Shown here: piece after piece, positions 8,645 to 16,387 of the stretch | Layout of the letters: every line of letters begins with the position of its first letter | Position numbering within the stretch: the stretch's first letter is position 1 | Assembly: GCA_964488865.1 (NCBI GenBank) | Contig: CAZAWR010000014.1 | Span: forward strand, 73,588 to 137,587 | DNA from: MWCO01 sp964488865 | GTDB taxonomy: Bacteria > Myxococcota_A > Polyangia > Polyangiales > Polyangiaceae | DNA length: 64,000 nt | Direction of reading: 5' to 3' | The notes under the pieces: generated by a model | What the model saw: only the letters and a program-made list of their open reading frames with translations | What the model was told of the DNA's origin: nothing | The model's database searches: none | Position numbers and translations under genes: made by a program

Positions 8645-10231
8645 TCACCCGAGGAAGCAGAGATGGTTCGCCTTGAAGGGTGAGCGAAGGTGTCGCTGCA
8701 CCTGCCGCACAGCACTGTGCTTGAAAAAGCGCTGCCCCAGCCACCGCCGGGCCTCGCTCCGGGGGTGGGAGGATCCGCACCGGAAGTCCCTGTAGAGCGC
8801 GAGATCCGCGCCGGGACCGAAGGGAAACATCTCCGTGATCCCGAACCTCTCCGGGTGCCTTTGCATGGGACTGCCCAGGGGCAAGTTCAGCAGCGCGGGA
8901 TTGATGGCAAGGACGTCCGGACCGCAGGCTTCCACGAGAGACAAGGTCATCTCGCGGTCCTCGTCGGTCTCGGTGGGTAGCGCGAAGAGCAAGTACACAT
9001 GGTTGCGAATGCCTGCACCCGCGGTGCTGCGCAACACCCGGCGCGTCCGGTCGGGGTCCGTTCCCTTGCCCGTCCGCTCCAGGAGTCTCGGGGACCCGGT
9101 CTCGACACCCAGCTGCAACATCGCACACCCCCCCTCGGCGAGGTGGCGAGTGAAGGCCTCGTCCGCCAGACACTCTTCCACGCGCACGAAGCCATGCCAC
9201 TGAATGGGAAGTCGCTCCCGCCGGATGACCCCGGCGATGTGCTCGAGGAAGGCGGGCGGTACGGCGGAGTCCGTGAAGTGCACCATGGCTCCCTGCGGAA
9301 ACCGCGACGCGACCTCGCCCAGCCAGCGCTCCAGGGCATCGACGCTGCAAGGGGAGTGTCGCGCGTGCTGGTGATCGGGGCAGAACGTGCACCGCCTCCA
9401 GTAGCAGCCTTTCCCAACGGCCGCGGGAACCACCGGCACGGGCGACAGGTAGCTGTCCCAGGGAACGTCGTCGAGTCGCGGGGACAGAGGAGCCGCATCG
9501 AACCCCGTCACGGGCCCTGGGGAAGCCTCGGCCGCCAAGACGCCGAGGTCCTCGTTCGTCCCCGCAGCCACCTGATGAAACCACGCGAAGGGCTCGCCGG
9601 CCAGGTCGAACCCTGCAGCCTGCCAGCACGCCACGAGGGGCCCGCCCAGCCACCGCCGCAACGACGGCCGGTGCTCGGCCAGCAGGCGCGCGATCCGGAA
9701 CGCCGCAGGGGCTTGCTGCTGAAACGTGAGGGACACCGCCACGTGAGAGGCGCAAAACTCATCGAGGCTGGGGAACAAGACATCCATCACGTAGTCGTCG
9801 AACGGCCCGGGGTCCGAAGCAAAGCGGCGGAGCGTCTCGCGCGACTCGACGCGTTTGCCGTCCCACCCGATCATCGCGATCCCGAGCCGCAAACCAGGAT
9901 AGGGAGCCGCCGTGAGCTGAAGCGCGCGCTCGAGATCGCGGATCGCGGAGGTGTACACATGCCGGTTCGCATACGTCTCCTCTTTGCGAAGCGCGCTTCC
10001 GGGCGCAGGGCTCCGTAGCACCGAGTCGAAGGCATGCGCGGTGTCCGGGGACAGCTTCCCGTGGCACTTCGCGAGCGCTCGCCGGGTCAGCACGTACTCG
10101 TGCCAGCCCAGGGACGCGTCGACCCAGCGCGCATTGACCCCCGCGCGCGCGAGCATGTGTGCGGCCGCCGCGGCCGACAGACCCGGTTCCGAGGGCTTGG
10201 TCAGGGGAGGTGTCAGAAAGACGATCGTCAC
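8645..10231 (-). CDS. B12-binding-type radical SAM enzyme
   Basis: The 528-residue protein opens with a cobalamin-binding-like Rossmann segment (IVFLTPPLTKPSEPGLS; residues 1-60). A radical SAM core follows, with Cys276, Cys281 and Cys284 as the [4Fe-4S] ligands. Their spacing is CX4CX2C (GCYWRRCTFC), not the common CX3CX2C. Later core motifs are also seen, e.g. a Gly-rich GVETGS strand near residue 375. Enzymes of this architecture methylate or rearrange unactivated carbons, and several act in RiPP maturation; the substrate here is unknown. The GTG start is only 6 bp past the stop of the Cys-repeat lipoprotein, with a weak ribosome binding site, so translational coupling is likely. Confidence 0.88.
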   Translation of the reverse strand: MTIVFLTPPLTKPSEPGLSAAAAAHMLARAGVNARWVDASLGWHEYVLTRRALAKCHGKLSPDTAHAFDSVLRSPAPGSALRKEETYANRHVYTSAIRDLERALQLTAAPYPGLRLGIAMIGWDGKRVESRETLRRFASDPGPFDDYVMDVLFPSLDEFCASHVAVSLTFQQQAPAAFRIARLLAEHRPSLRRWLGGPLVACWQAAGFDLAGEPFAWFHQVAAGTNEDLGVLAAEASPGPVTGFDAAPLSPRLDDVPWDSYLSPVPVVPAAVGKGCYWRRCTFCPDHQHARHSPCSVDALERWLGEVASRFPQGAMVHFTDSAVPPAFLEHIAGVIRRERLPIQWHGFVRVEECLADEAFTRHLAEGGCAMLQLGVETGSPRLLERTGKGTDPDRTRRVLRSTAGAGIRNHVYLLFALPTETDEDREMTLSLVEACGPDVLAINPALLNLPLGSPMQRHPERFGITEMFPFGPGADLALYRDFRCGSSHPRSEARRWLGQRFFKHSAVRQVQRHLRSPFKANHLCFLG

Positions 10232-10237
10232 GGACTA

Positions 10238-11527
10238 TCAGTTCTTCAAGCAGTACGCCCGGTTGGGGGAGCTGGACGTGCACGTGCCGCACGACGACGA
10301 GCAGCTGGTGGATTGCACGTGGTAGCCGGAAGGACAAGACAGGCCACAGGCGTAGAACGAACTACCCGCGTTCTCGCCACAGTACGAGCGGTTAGGCGAG
10401 CTCGAGGTGCACGGGCCGCACGACGACGAGCAACCGTACGATTCGGCGTGGTAGCCAGCGGGGCACGACAAGCCGCAGCTGTAGAAGGTGGTGCCGTCGT
10501 TTTTGCCGCAGTACGAGCGATTGGGGGAGCTGGACGTGCACGCGCCGCAGGACGACGAGCAACCATAAGACTGGGCGTGGTAGCCGGAAGGGCAGGACAG
10601 ACCGCAGCTGTAGAAGGTGGTGCTGCAGCTGGGTGCGCAGTAGGAGCGATTGGGCGAGCTCGACGTGCACGTACCGCACGACGACGAGCAGCTGTAGGAC
10701 TCGGGGTGATAGTCCGCGGGGCACGAGAGCCCGCACTGGTAGAACGTGGCGAGCGTTTCGTGCTTCACGCCGGTCGCGGGATCGCAGGAATCGACGGTGC
10801 AGTCGTTGTTATCGTCGATGGAGACCGGCACGTGCGAGGGCCCCGTGGCAGGGTCACAGGAGTCGGTCGTGCACGCGTCGTTGTCGTCGTAGGAGACGGG
10901 CACGTGCTTCACGCCGGTGGCGGGGTCGCAGGAGTCGGTGGTGCACACGTTGTTGTCGTTGAGGACGGGGGCGGTGCCAGGGGAGCAGAACCCGCTCGCG
11001 TTGCAGGTCTCGTTGCCGTTGCACAGGTCGGCGTCGTCGCAGGACGTTCCCACGGGACGCGGCGTCGCCACGCACTGTCCTGCATCGCAAGCGTTGGAGG
11101 TGCAGGGGTTCCCGTCTTCGCAGTCGGGGTCCCCGCCGCATGCGGGAGGGATGCCGCCCGTGCCGCCTGTGCCGGACGCGGCGCCCGTCCCGCCTGTGGT
11201 AGCGCCCCCAGTGCCCCCAGTGCCTCCAGTGCCCCCCGTGCTTCCACCGATGCCGCCGGTGCTGCCTCCGAAGGCTCCGGTGCCGCCGGTTTCTCCGCCA
11301 CCCGGCCCATCCCCGCCCGTACCCCCACCGGGCCACCCGGACTGACCGCCCGCGCTCGCGTCGCTCGATCCGCCGGAACCGCCCGATGGGCCATCCTCCG
11401 CGCCCCCCTCCGGCGAAGCCCAGGCCCATTCCTCGGGGCGGTCCACGCCACTGAAGCTCGTGCAGCACAGGCCCGGGAGAACGAGGAGCGAAAGCCACGC
11501 TGTCTTGCTGTGGGCGTGCCAGGCCAT
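10238..11527 (-). CDS. Cys-rich repeat lipoprotein upstream of radical SAM gene
   Basis: The ATG at 11527 gives MAWHAHSKTAWLSLLVLPGLCC, a lipoprotein signal. A Gly/Ser/Thr linker (about residues 30-125) leads to three copies of a ~22-residue module (CTTDSCDPATG type), then at least four copies of a ~38-residue Cys module. The latter share FYxCGLSCPxGYH, SCSSSCGxC and TSSSPNRxYC. Each long module has seven or more Cys in fixed spacing and ends with Asn-Arg-x-Tyr-Cys. The N-terminal modules resemble other myxobacterial Cys-rich surface repeats; the 38-residue module I do not recognise. No good ribosome binding site precedes the ATG. The gene runs directly into the radical SAM gene. Confidence 0.82.
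   Translation of the reverse strand: MAWHAHSKTAWLSLLVLPGLCCTSFSGVDRPEEWAWASPEGGAEDGPSGGSGGSSDASAGGQSGWPGGGTGGDGPGGGETGGTGAFGGSTGGIGGSTGGTGGTGGTGGATTGGTGAASGTGGTGGIPPACGGDPDCEDGNPCTSNACDAGQCVATPRPVGTSCDDADLCNGNETCNASGFCSPGTAPVLNDNNVCTTDSCDPATGVKHVPVSYDDNDACTTDSCDPATGPSHVPVSIDDNNDCTVDSCDPATGVKHETLATFYQCGLSCPADYHPESYSCSSSCGTCTSSSPNRSYCAPSCSTTFYSCGLSCPSGYHAQSYGCSSSCGACTSSSPNRSYCGKNDGTTFYSCGLSCPAGYHAESYGCSSSCGPCTSSSPNRSYCGENAGSSFYACGLSCPSGYHVQSTSCSSSCGTCTSSSPNRAYCLKN
10250..10745 (-). repeat. DNA repeats encoding the 38-residue Cys modules
   Basis: The 3' third of the lipoprotein gene is a tandem array of about 115-120-bp units, four to five copies. They share nearly identical stretches for the SCSSSCG and SSPNRSYC parts and more varied stretches between them. 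Such homology would allow in-frame copy-number change. Confidence 0.75.
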
Positions 11528-11662
11528 GATGGGGGAGTGTAGCAGGTTTCGAGGGGCCCCGGCCTCGCTCAGGCTGAGTGGCGAAGGAGGGGATTGGGGT
11601 TGGTGCGGAGTTAGCAGCGTCCGTGGCGCCTGAAGCACGGCAGCCCGAGCCCGAGTCAGTCC

Positions 11663-11825
11663 GAGCCCGGGTCGGTACAAACCCGCCGACGTAGCGACTC
11701 GACACCGTCGAGTCGAGCGTTGGGCGCGGCACCGCCGCGCGCTTGCGTACAAGCCCGGGTCGGTACAACTCCGCCGAGGTGCGACTCGACACCCTCGAGT
11801 CGAGCGTTGAGCGCACCGCCGCGCG
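11663..11825. repeat. Two-copy ~75-bp direct repeat with internal palindrome
   Basis: In the gap upstream of the Cys-repeat lipoprotein, the block starting GAGCCCGGGTCGGTACAA at 11663 recurs from 11751 (period about 88 bp). Each copy contains a dyad CGACTCGACACC..CGAGTCG able to form a hairpin, and ends in ACCGCCGCGCG. No gene is evident in 11528-11857. Possible roles are a regulator-binding array or a small dispersed repeat. Confidence 0.75.
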
Positions 11826-11857
11826 TGTGGGTTGGTGCGGACGGTGGCAGCGTGGTG

Positions 11858-12418
11858 CTAGCGGGCCCGAAGATCCACGAGCGTCTCGAACAGGTCGTAC
11901 ACGAGCTCGTCGACGTCGATCACGGGAGCGTTCATGTCGATCTGGCCCGACGAGCCCGTGCGTCGCAATTCCCAACCGTCGTCGGGCCGCTGCACCACCA
12001 CACAGAGCGGGACGCTCAGGATCACTTCAGCGTGTCGGCCGGCATGCGTTTCCGCTTCCACGTGGCCTCGCACGATGTGAAGGATGGGCAAGGCGCCCGG
12101 CTCCTGGTGGGAGTACAGGTCGACGCGAGCGTTGCCGAGTGCGACGCGAACGAAGCTCATGCTGGGACCGTCCTGTCCCATCTGGACCGGAGGGCGAGAG
12201 GGTGGCTCCACAGAGACGGCCAGGCCCGTGTGCGCCGTAAACTCAGTGCCCCGCGAGCGGAGCCCATTCACCATGGCCTGAAGGGCTGCCTCCGTGGCGG
12301 TGCGGCACCAGTGGTCGAACGCGGCGCGTTTCTCCACCACGTCACGCTCCCGCGCCTCTCGCTCCGACTCGGCCGCTTGTAGCTTGCGGTACAGTTTCGA
12401 CCAACGATCCAAGGGCAC
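11858..12418 (-). CDS. Hypothetical protein with N-terminal coiled coil
   Basis: The 186-residue protein has no signal peptide. The first 40 residues are charged and helical (LYRKLQAAESEREARERDVVEKR), typical of a short coiled coil. The rest is mixed alpha/beta and ends in an acidic helix (DVDELVYDLFETLVDLRAR). I do not recognise the family. It starts 18 bp after the stop of the EAL gene, so the two are probably co-transcribed and it may be a partner or effector of that protein. Confidence 0.6.
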   Translation of the reverse strand: MPLDRWSKLYRKLQAAESEREARERDVVEKRAAFDHWCRTATEAALQAMVNGLRSRGTEFTAHTGLAVSVEPPSRPPVQMGQDGPSMSFVRVALGNARVDLYSHQEPGALPILHIVRGHVEAETHAGRHAEVILSVPLCVVVQRPDDGWELRRTGSSGQIDMNAPVIDVDELVYDLFETLVDLRAR

Positions 12419-12436
12419 CTCCAGAAAGCTCGGATG

Positions 12437-13243
12437 CTACTTCTTGGGGTTCAATTCACCCAACCCCTCGGGCCAATGGGGCGTGGGGATCGGGTAGCCC
12501 GGCCGCGCCATGAGGTATCCCTGCCCGTAGTCGGCCCCGCCATCGCGCACGGCCTTGAGCTCGTCCACGGTCTCGATCCCCTCGGCGACGACGCGCGCCC
12601 CCAACTCCTTGCACATCCGGACGACGTGGTGAAACAGCACGCGCTGGCGCTGGTTGGTATCGAGTCCGCTCACGAGCTCCCGGTCGATCTTGACCACGTC
12701 GGGCTGCAGGTCGATCACGCGTTTGAGGTTCGAGAAGCCGGCGCCGAGGTCATCGATGACGAGCTTGGCGCCGGACCTCGAGCAGATCTCGCGCAGCACG
12801 CCGGAACAGAGCCCGAAGTATTCGAACGCGGCCGATTCCGTGATCTCGATGAACACGTTGTTACCGTGGAAATTGATGGGATCGTCGGGGCGAACGAGCC
12901 ATCGGGACGAGAGCTCGTGAGGGTGCACGTTGATGAACATGGGAAGGTCGCGACAGCGGTCGAAGGCCACCTCGCGAATCAGCCTCCCCAGGCGCCCGAT
13001 CGTCCCCTCGTCGGCGGACGTTTTGATCAGCACCTCGGGGTTGCGGTACTCCTCCCATCGGCAGCGGACGAGCGCCTCCACCGCCTGCAGCTTGCCCGCG
13101 TTCAGGTCCACCAGGGGCTGGAAGACGACATCGAGGTCGTCCACCGTGAGGTCGCGGGTGGGCCGTTTGTCGTGTTCAGCGCGAAGCCTCTCCGACTCTT
13201 CTTCGGTCAGCGTCCAGTTCAGCCGCTTTCTCGTGGGGTCCAC
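12437..13243 (-). CDS. EAL-domain c-di-GMP phosphodiesterase
   Basis: A stand-alone EAL domain of about 268 residues. The active-site signatures are intact: VEALVR (EAL), NVHP (metal-binding Asn), EITE, DDLGAG (the DDFGTG loop), VVKIDRE, EGIE and GQGYL. All the Glu, Asn, Asp, Lys and Gln positions needed for Mg-dependent hydrolysis of c-di-GMP to pGpG therefore appear present, suggesting an active enzyme. No sensory, GGDEF or membrane domain is attached. I chose the GTG at 13243, which starts directly before the TRKRLNWTL segment; a GTG at 13288 would add 15 residues. The downstream hypothetical gene is likely in the same operon. Confidence 0.88.
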   Translation of the reverse strand: MDPTRKRLNWTLTEEESERLRAEHDKRPTRDLTVDDLDVVFQPLVDLNAGKLQAVEALVRCRWEEYRNPEVLIKTSADEGTIGRLGRLIREVAFDRCRDLPMFINVHPHELSSRWLVRPDDPINFHGNNVFIEITESAAFEYFGLCSGVLREICSRSGAKLVIDDLGAGFSNLKRVIDLQPDVVKIDRELVSGLDTNQRQRVLFHHVVRMCKELGARVVAEGIETVDELKAVRDGGADYGQGYLMARPGYPIPTPHWPEGLGELNPKK

Positions 13244-13306
13244 GGGCTGACTTCTATCACGTCCGCCGGCCGGTAGCGAGCGGCCCACCGGTCGAGCGCG
13301 CGCAGG

Positions 13307-14002
13307 TCACTGCCCGGTGAGCTGCACGAGGGTGGGATTGGTCGGCCCCAGCTCGATGAGCCCCTCTTCGGCGAAGACGATGGTCATGGTTCGCGTGTCG
13401 ATGATCATGTTGAACGGCGACGCGCTCCGGTCGAAGAACACGCCGAGCGAGAGCTTGGGGTCGAGCACGAGGGGATACTCGATCTTGAATCGCGCGCCCC
13501 AGTACTCGATGTCCGTGAACTGCGCGGGCTCAGAGTCCTCGTTCTCGAAGATCGCGGTCACGAACTCCACGCCCTTCGCCCGCCAGTCGTGATAGTGGAT
13601 CATCGACTGTTTGGCCTCTTCTTGGCACACGGAACACCAGCGGGCCGAGGCGTTGACGAGAAGCGCCACAGGCTTCTCGGGATTCCCGTCGGGATTGTAG
13701 TAGTCCGAAAGACGAAGCGTCACGATCGAGGTCTCGTCGGCCACGTAGTTCGCCGCCGCCGGGTTCAAGAACCCCGTGAACTTGAAGTTCTGGATCGTGG
13801 TTCCCACGTCGCGCCCGTAGGGCCCCGTGGGGTAAGCGACGGTGCTTCCGGTCCCTGGCTCCAGCGCTCCCGGCTCGATGCCACCTCCCGGGTGCTCGAG
13901 CCCCGGCTCCACGGTCGGGTCTTCCGTATCGGAGGACGAGCACCCCGCGACGAGGGCGAGCAACAGAAAGGCGAAGGCGGTACGCGTCGAGAGAAGGGGC
14001 AT
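13307..14002 (-). CDS. Thioredoxin-fold (TlpA/AhpC-like) lipoprotein
   Basis: The ATG at 14002 has an AGGAG ribosome binding site and yields a lipoprotein signal ending LVAGC. After a Gly/Glu/Pro linker comes a thioredoxin-like domain with the redox pair C123-S-V-C126 in the context NASARWCSVC, followed by helix and strand patterns of the peroxiredoxin/TlpA type. The 231-residue protein is probably anchored in the periplasm, where it would reduce or exchange disulfides. Many Cys-rich exported proteins in this window are plausible clients, but that link is an inference. The gene is divergent from the large Cys-rich lipoprotein at 14288. Confidence 0.82.
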   Translation of the reverse strand: MPLLSTRTAFAFLLLALVAGCSSSDTEDPTVEPGLEHPGGGIEPGALEPGTGSTVAYPTGPYGRDVGTTIQNFKFTGFLNPAAANYVADETSIVTLRLSDYYNPDGNPEKPVALLVNASARWCSVCQEEAKQSMIHYHDWRAKGVEFVTAIFENEDSEPAQFTDIEYWGARFKIEYPLVLDPKLSLGVFFDRSASPFNMIIDTRTMTIVFAEEGLIELGPTNPTLVQLTGQ

Positions 14003-14287
14003 GGGCTCTCCTGGGATGAGGCGTCGGAGTCCCCTGAGGGGCGACCTCGGTAGCATAGGCTCGGAGGCGCGCAAGGCAAGGAGCAAGCATCGGATCGAGC
14101 GGTGAAGCAAGCAGTGGCGGCGGTGCCCATCGCGACCGGATTGCCCGCCTTGTACACCGCGACGCCATCCTGCATTCCTTGCCCGCAGGGCGACGCGGGT
14201 TTGCTCTCGACCGGGGAAAGCTCCTCGCTCGCCGTGCGCTCTTGGGCTATGAAACCGGCCGGTCTCCAACTGCTGTCGAGGTTCTTG

Positions 14288-16330
14288 ATGAGGGTTGTCC
14301 GTTTCTCACGCGCCACCACGCGCTGGGTTTTTCTGCTGGCGGCGAGCGTGCTGTCCTCCGCCTGCGGCTCCGATCCCGAGCCCGGCGGGACGGTCTGCGG
14401 CGGGGTCGTCCGAGACGGCGAATGCTACCAGCTTTGTGAGGATAGCCTCTGCGTGGAGGGCAACGCCTGCGTCTTTCCCCAAGATCGGCCCGAGGGCTAC
14501 TGCACGCTGCCTTGCCAGAACAACGATGGCTGCCCCTACGGTTTCGCGTGCTACGCCGAGGTGCCCAACGCCGCAGGCGAGGCCGGCAACCACTGCCTGA
14601 ACCTCGGCCTGCCGGACAACGGCAAGCCCGCCGCCGCGTGCACGTCCACCAACGACTGCGACAACCTGCACGGCCTGTTCTGCTTCGAGGGCGCTTGCTC
14701 TTTCCCGTGCTCCTCGGTGTTCGCCACGTGCCCCGACGGGTCGATGTGCCAAGGCGACCCCGAGGCCACCGCAGAAGGGCCCGCCGGCTACTGCGTCCCC
14801 GCCCCCGCCGACTTCGGCGTCGATGGCCGGTACGGCACGGACTGTCCCTTCGGGGATAGCCAGTGCGACGAGGCGGGCGGATACGTCTGTCTGGGTGCGG
14901 AGGGCGCTTCGGACGCCTACTGCAGCAAACCTGACGGCTGCCAGCAGGACGCGGACTGTCCCTCGGGGTACTGGTGCGGTGCGATCCGGTCCGCGGCCGC
15001 GGACGCGGACGACATCGACTTCACCAAGCAGCCCAAGACCTGCTTGCGTCGCGGCTTCTGCCACCCCTGCGAGACGGACATGGACTGCGGCCACACGGAA
15101 GCGGCCATCTGCGTCCCTGACAAGCAGGGAGAAAAGTTCTGCTCGACACCGTGCGCGCCCGGGACCAACGCCTGCGTGATCGGAGCGTCGTGCGAGGACG
15201 TGGGCGACGGGCGCACCGCGTGCCGCCCTGACGTCGGAGCCTGCTACAGCAAGGACCCGAAGGGGTGTGACCCGTGCCGGATCGACCCCGATTGCGGCCC
15301 GAACGCCATGTGTGTCACCGGCAAGTGGGGATACAAGCCGGGGATGAACTGGTGCTCGACACCGTGCGGGGCGAACAGCGAGCACGGCAAGGCCACGTGC
15401 CCGGTGGCGCCCAACGGGCTCGAGATGCTTTGTCTGGACGAGAACATGATCAGCTTGGGCGGACCGTTCGATGCGACCGCGCCGAACTACGTGTACAAGC
15501 ACTGTTATGCGCCGTTTACGGTGGACAACACCGAGTACTACCCGGGCGTCGACCCCCCGAACGGCGCCTGCGGCAACGGCAAAGTCGAGCCTGGCGAGGA
15601 GTGCGATGACGCCAACGCCACGGACGGCGACGGCTGCGTCGACTGCAAGGTGACTGCCGAATGCACGTTCACGATCTCGGAGCCCAACGAAGACGGCAAC
15701 CCCGTGATCACGCCTGCACCCGACCATGTCAAGGTCACGGCGGCGGACCCCGATCCCGCCATGCCCTACGTGATTTCGATGAGCTTCTGCAGAACGTTCA
15801 AGGTCGAGGGCGCCCTCGAGACCGCGGGCGACATCGATGTGTTCGCGGTGATGCTCCCGAACATGGGGGACATGTTCGTGGACACCTACACGAGCACGCC
15901 GGGCACGTGCACCGCAGACCTCGTGACCGAAGCACGGGCCTGGAAGGACGGCGAAACCTTGAATCATGAGTCCTTCCTGGACCTGACGGTCCCCTGCGAG
16001 AAGCTCTCCAATTCCCCGGAGGACTACGCCAGCACGGGCTACGCTTGCCCGGGCTCCCCTACCCACCTCGGCTGCGGAACGTGCGACGGTCCCGGGGTCT
16101 GCGGGGTGTGCGACGACGACAGCGGCCAAGGTGATTGCACGAGGATGCTGGTGAGCACGGCGACCTCGTTCAGCGGGTACCCGATCTACTTCGACGGCCG
16201 TTACAAGGTGATCCGCGTGTACGCCAAGGATCCCGGCGCGACCGTCGGCAACTTCATCGTCATCGGTACGCGGTTCACGTCGCAGGCGTATGTCGGCCCC
16301 TCCTTGCCGGTCGCGCTCGGCTGTTACTGA
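14288..16330 (+). CDS. Large Cys-rich repeat lipoprotein
   Basis: The ATG at 14288 follows GAGG with 6-bp spacing and gives MRVVRFSRATTRWVFLLAASVLSSAC, a lipoprotein signal. The 680-residue product contains many Cys-rich knots (CxxxxDCxxxxGxxC type, residues about 35-370). Around residue 420 there is a typical myxobacterial disulfide repeat, CGNGKVEPGEECDD...DGDGCVDCKV. The C-terminal 230 residues form a domain with GDIDVFAVMLP and GRYKVIRVYAK segments, resembling pre-peptidase C-terminal or other beta-sandwich domains of secreted proteins. It is the first of four large exported proteins in a row. An earlier ATG at 14102 is in frame but would hide the signal peptide. Confidence 0.85.
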   Translation: MRVVRFSRATTRWVFLLAASVLSSACGSDPEPGGTVCGGVVRDGECYQLCEDSLCVEGNACVFPQDRPEGYCTLPCQNNDGCPYGFACYAEVPNAAGEAGNHCLNLGLPDNGKPAAACTSTNDCDNLHGLFCFEGACSFPCSSVFATCPDGSMCQGDPEATAEGPAGYCVPAPADFGVDGRYGTDCPFGDSQCDEAGGYVCLGAEGASDAYCSKPDGCQQDADCPSGYWCGAIRSAAADADDIDFTKQPKTCLRRGFCHPCETDMDCGHTEAAICVPDKQGEKFCSTPCAPGTNACVIGASCEDVGDGRTACRPDVGACYSKDPKGCDPCRIDPDCGPNAMCVTGKWGYKPGMNWCSTPCGANSEHGKATCPVAPNGLEMLCLDENMISLGGPFDATAPNYVYKHCYAPFTVDNTEYYPGVDPPNGACGNGKVEPGEECDDANATDGDGCVDCKVTAECTFTISEPNEDGNPVITPAPDHVKVTAADPDPAMPYVISMSFCRTFKVEGALETAGDIDVFAVMLPNMGDMFVDTYTSTPGTCTADLVTEARAWKDGETLNHESFLDLTVPCEKLSNSPEDYASTGYACPGSPTHLGCGTCDGPGVCGVCDDDSGQGDCTRMLVSTATSFSGYPIYFDGRYKVIRVYAKDPGATVGNFIVIGTRFTSQAYVGPSLPVALGCY

Positions 16331-16387
16331 CTTGTTCGCCCCTCCCCGGTTGCGCATCCCCTCCCCGTTCCCTAAGCTTCCTGTGCC

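Noticed and set aside
10250..10745. CRISPR-like array of repeats
   Set aside because: Repeats are in frame, encode Cys modules and the spacing segments are similar to each other, so this is a coding repeat.
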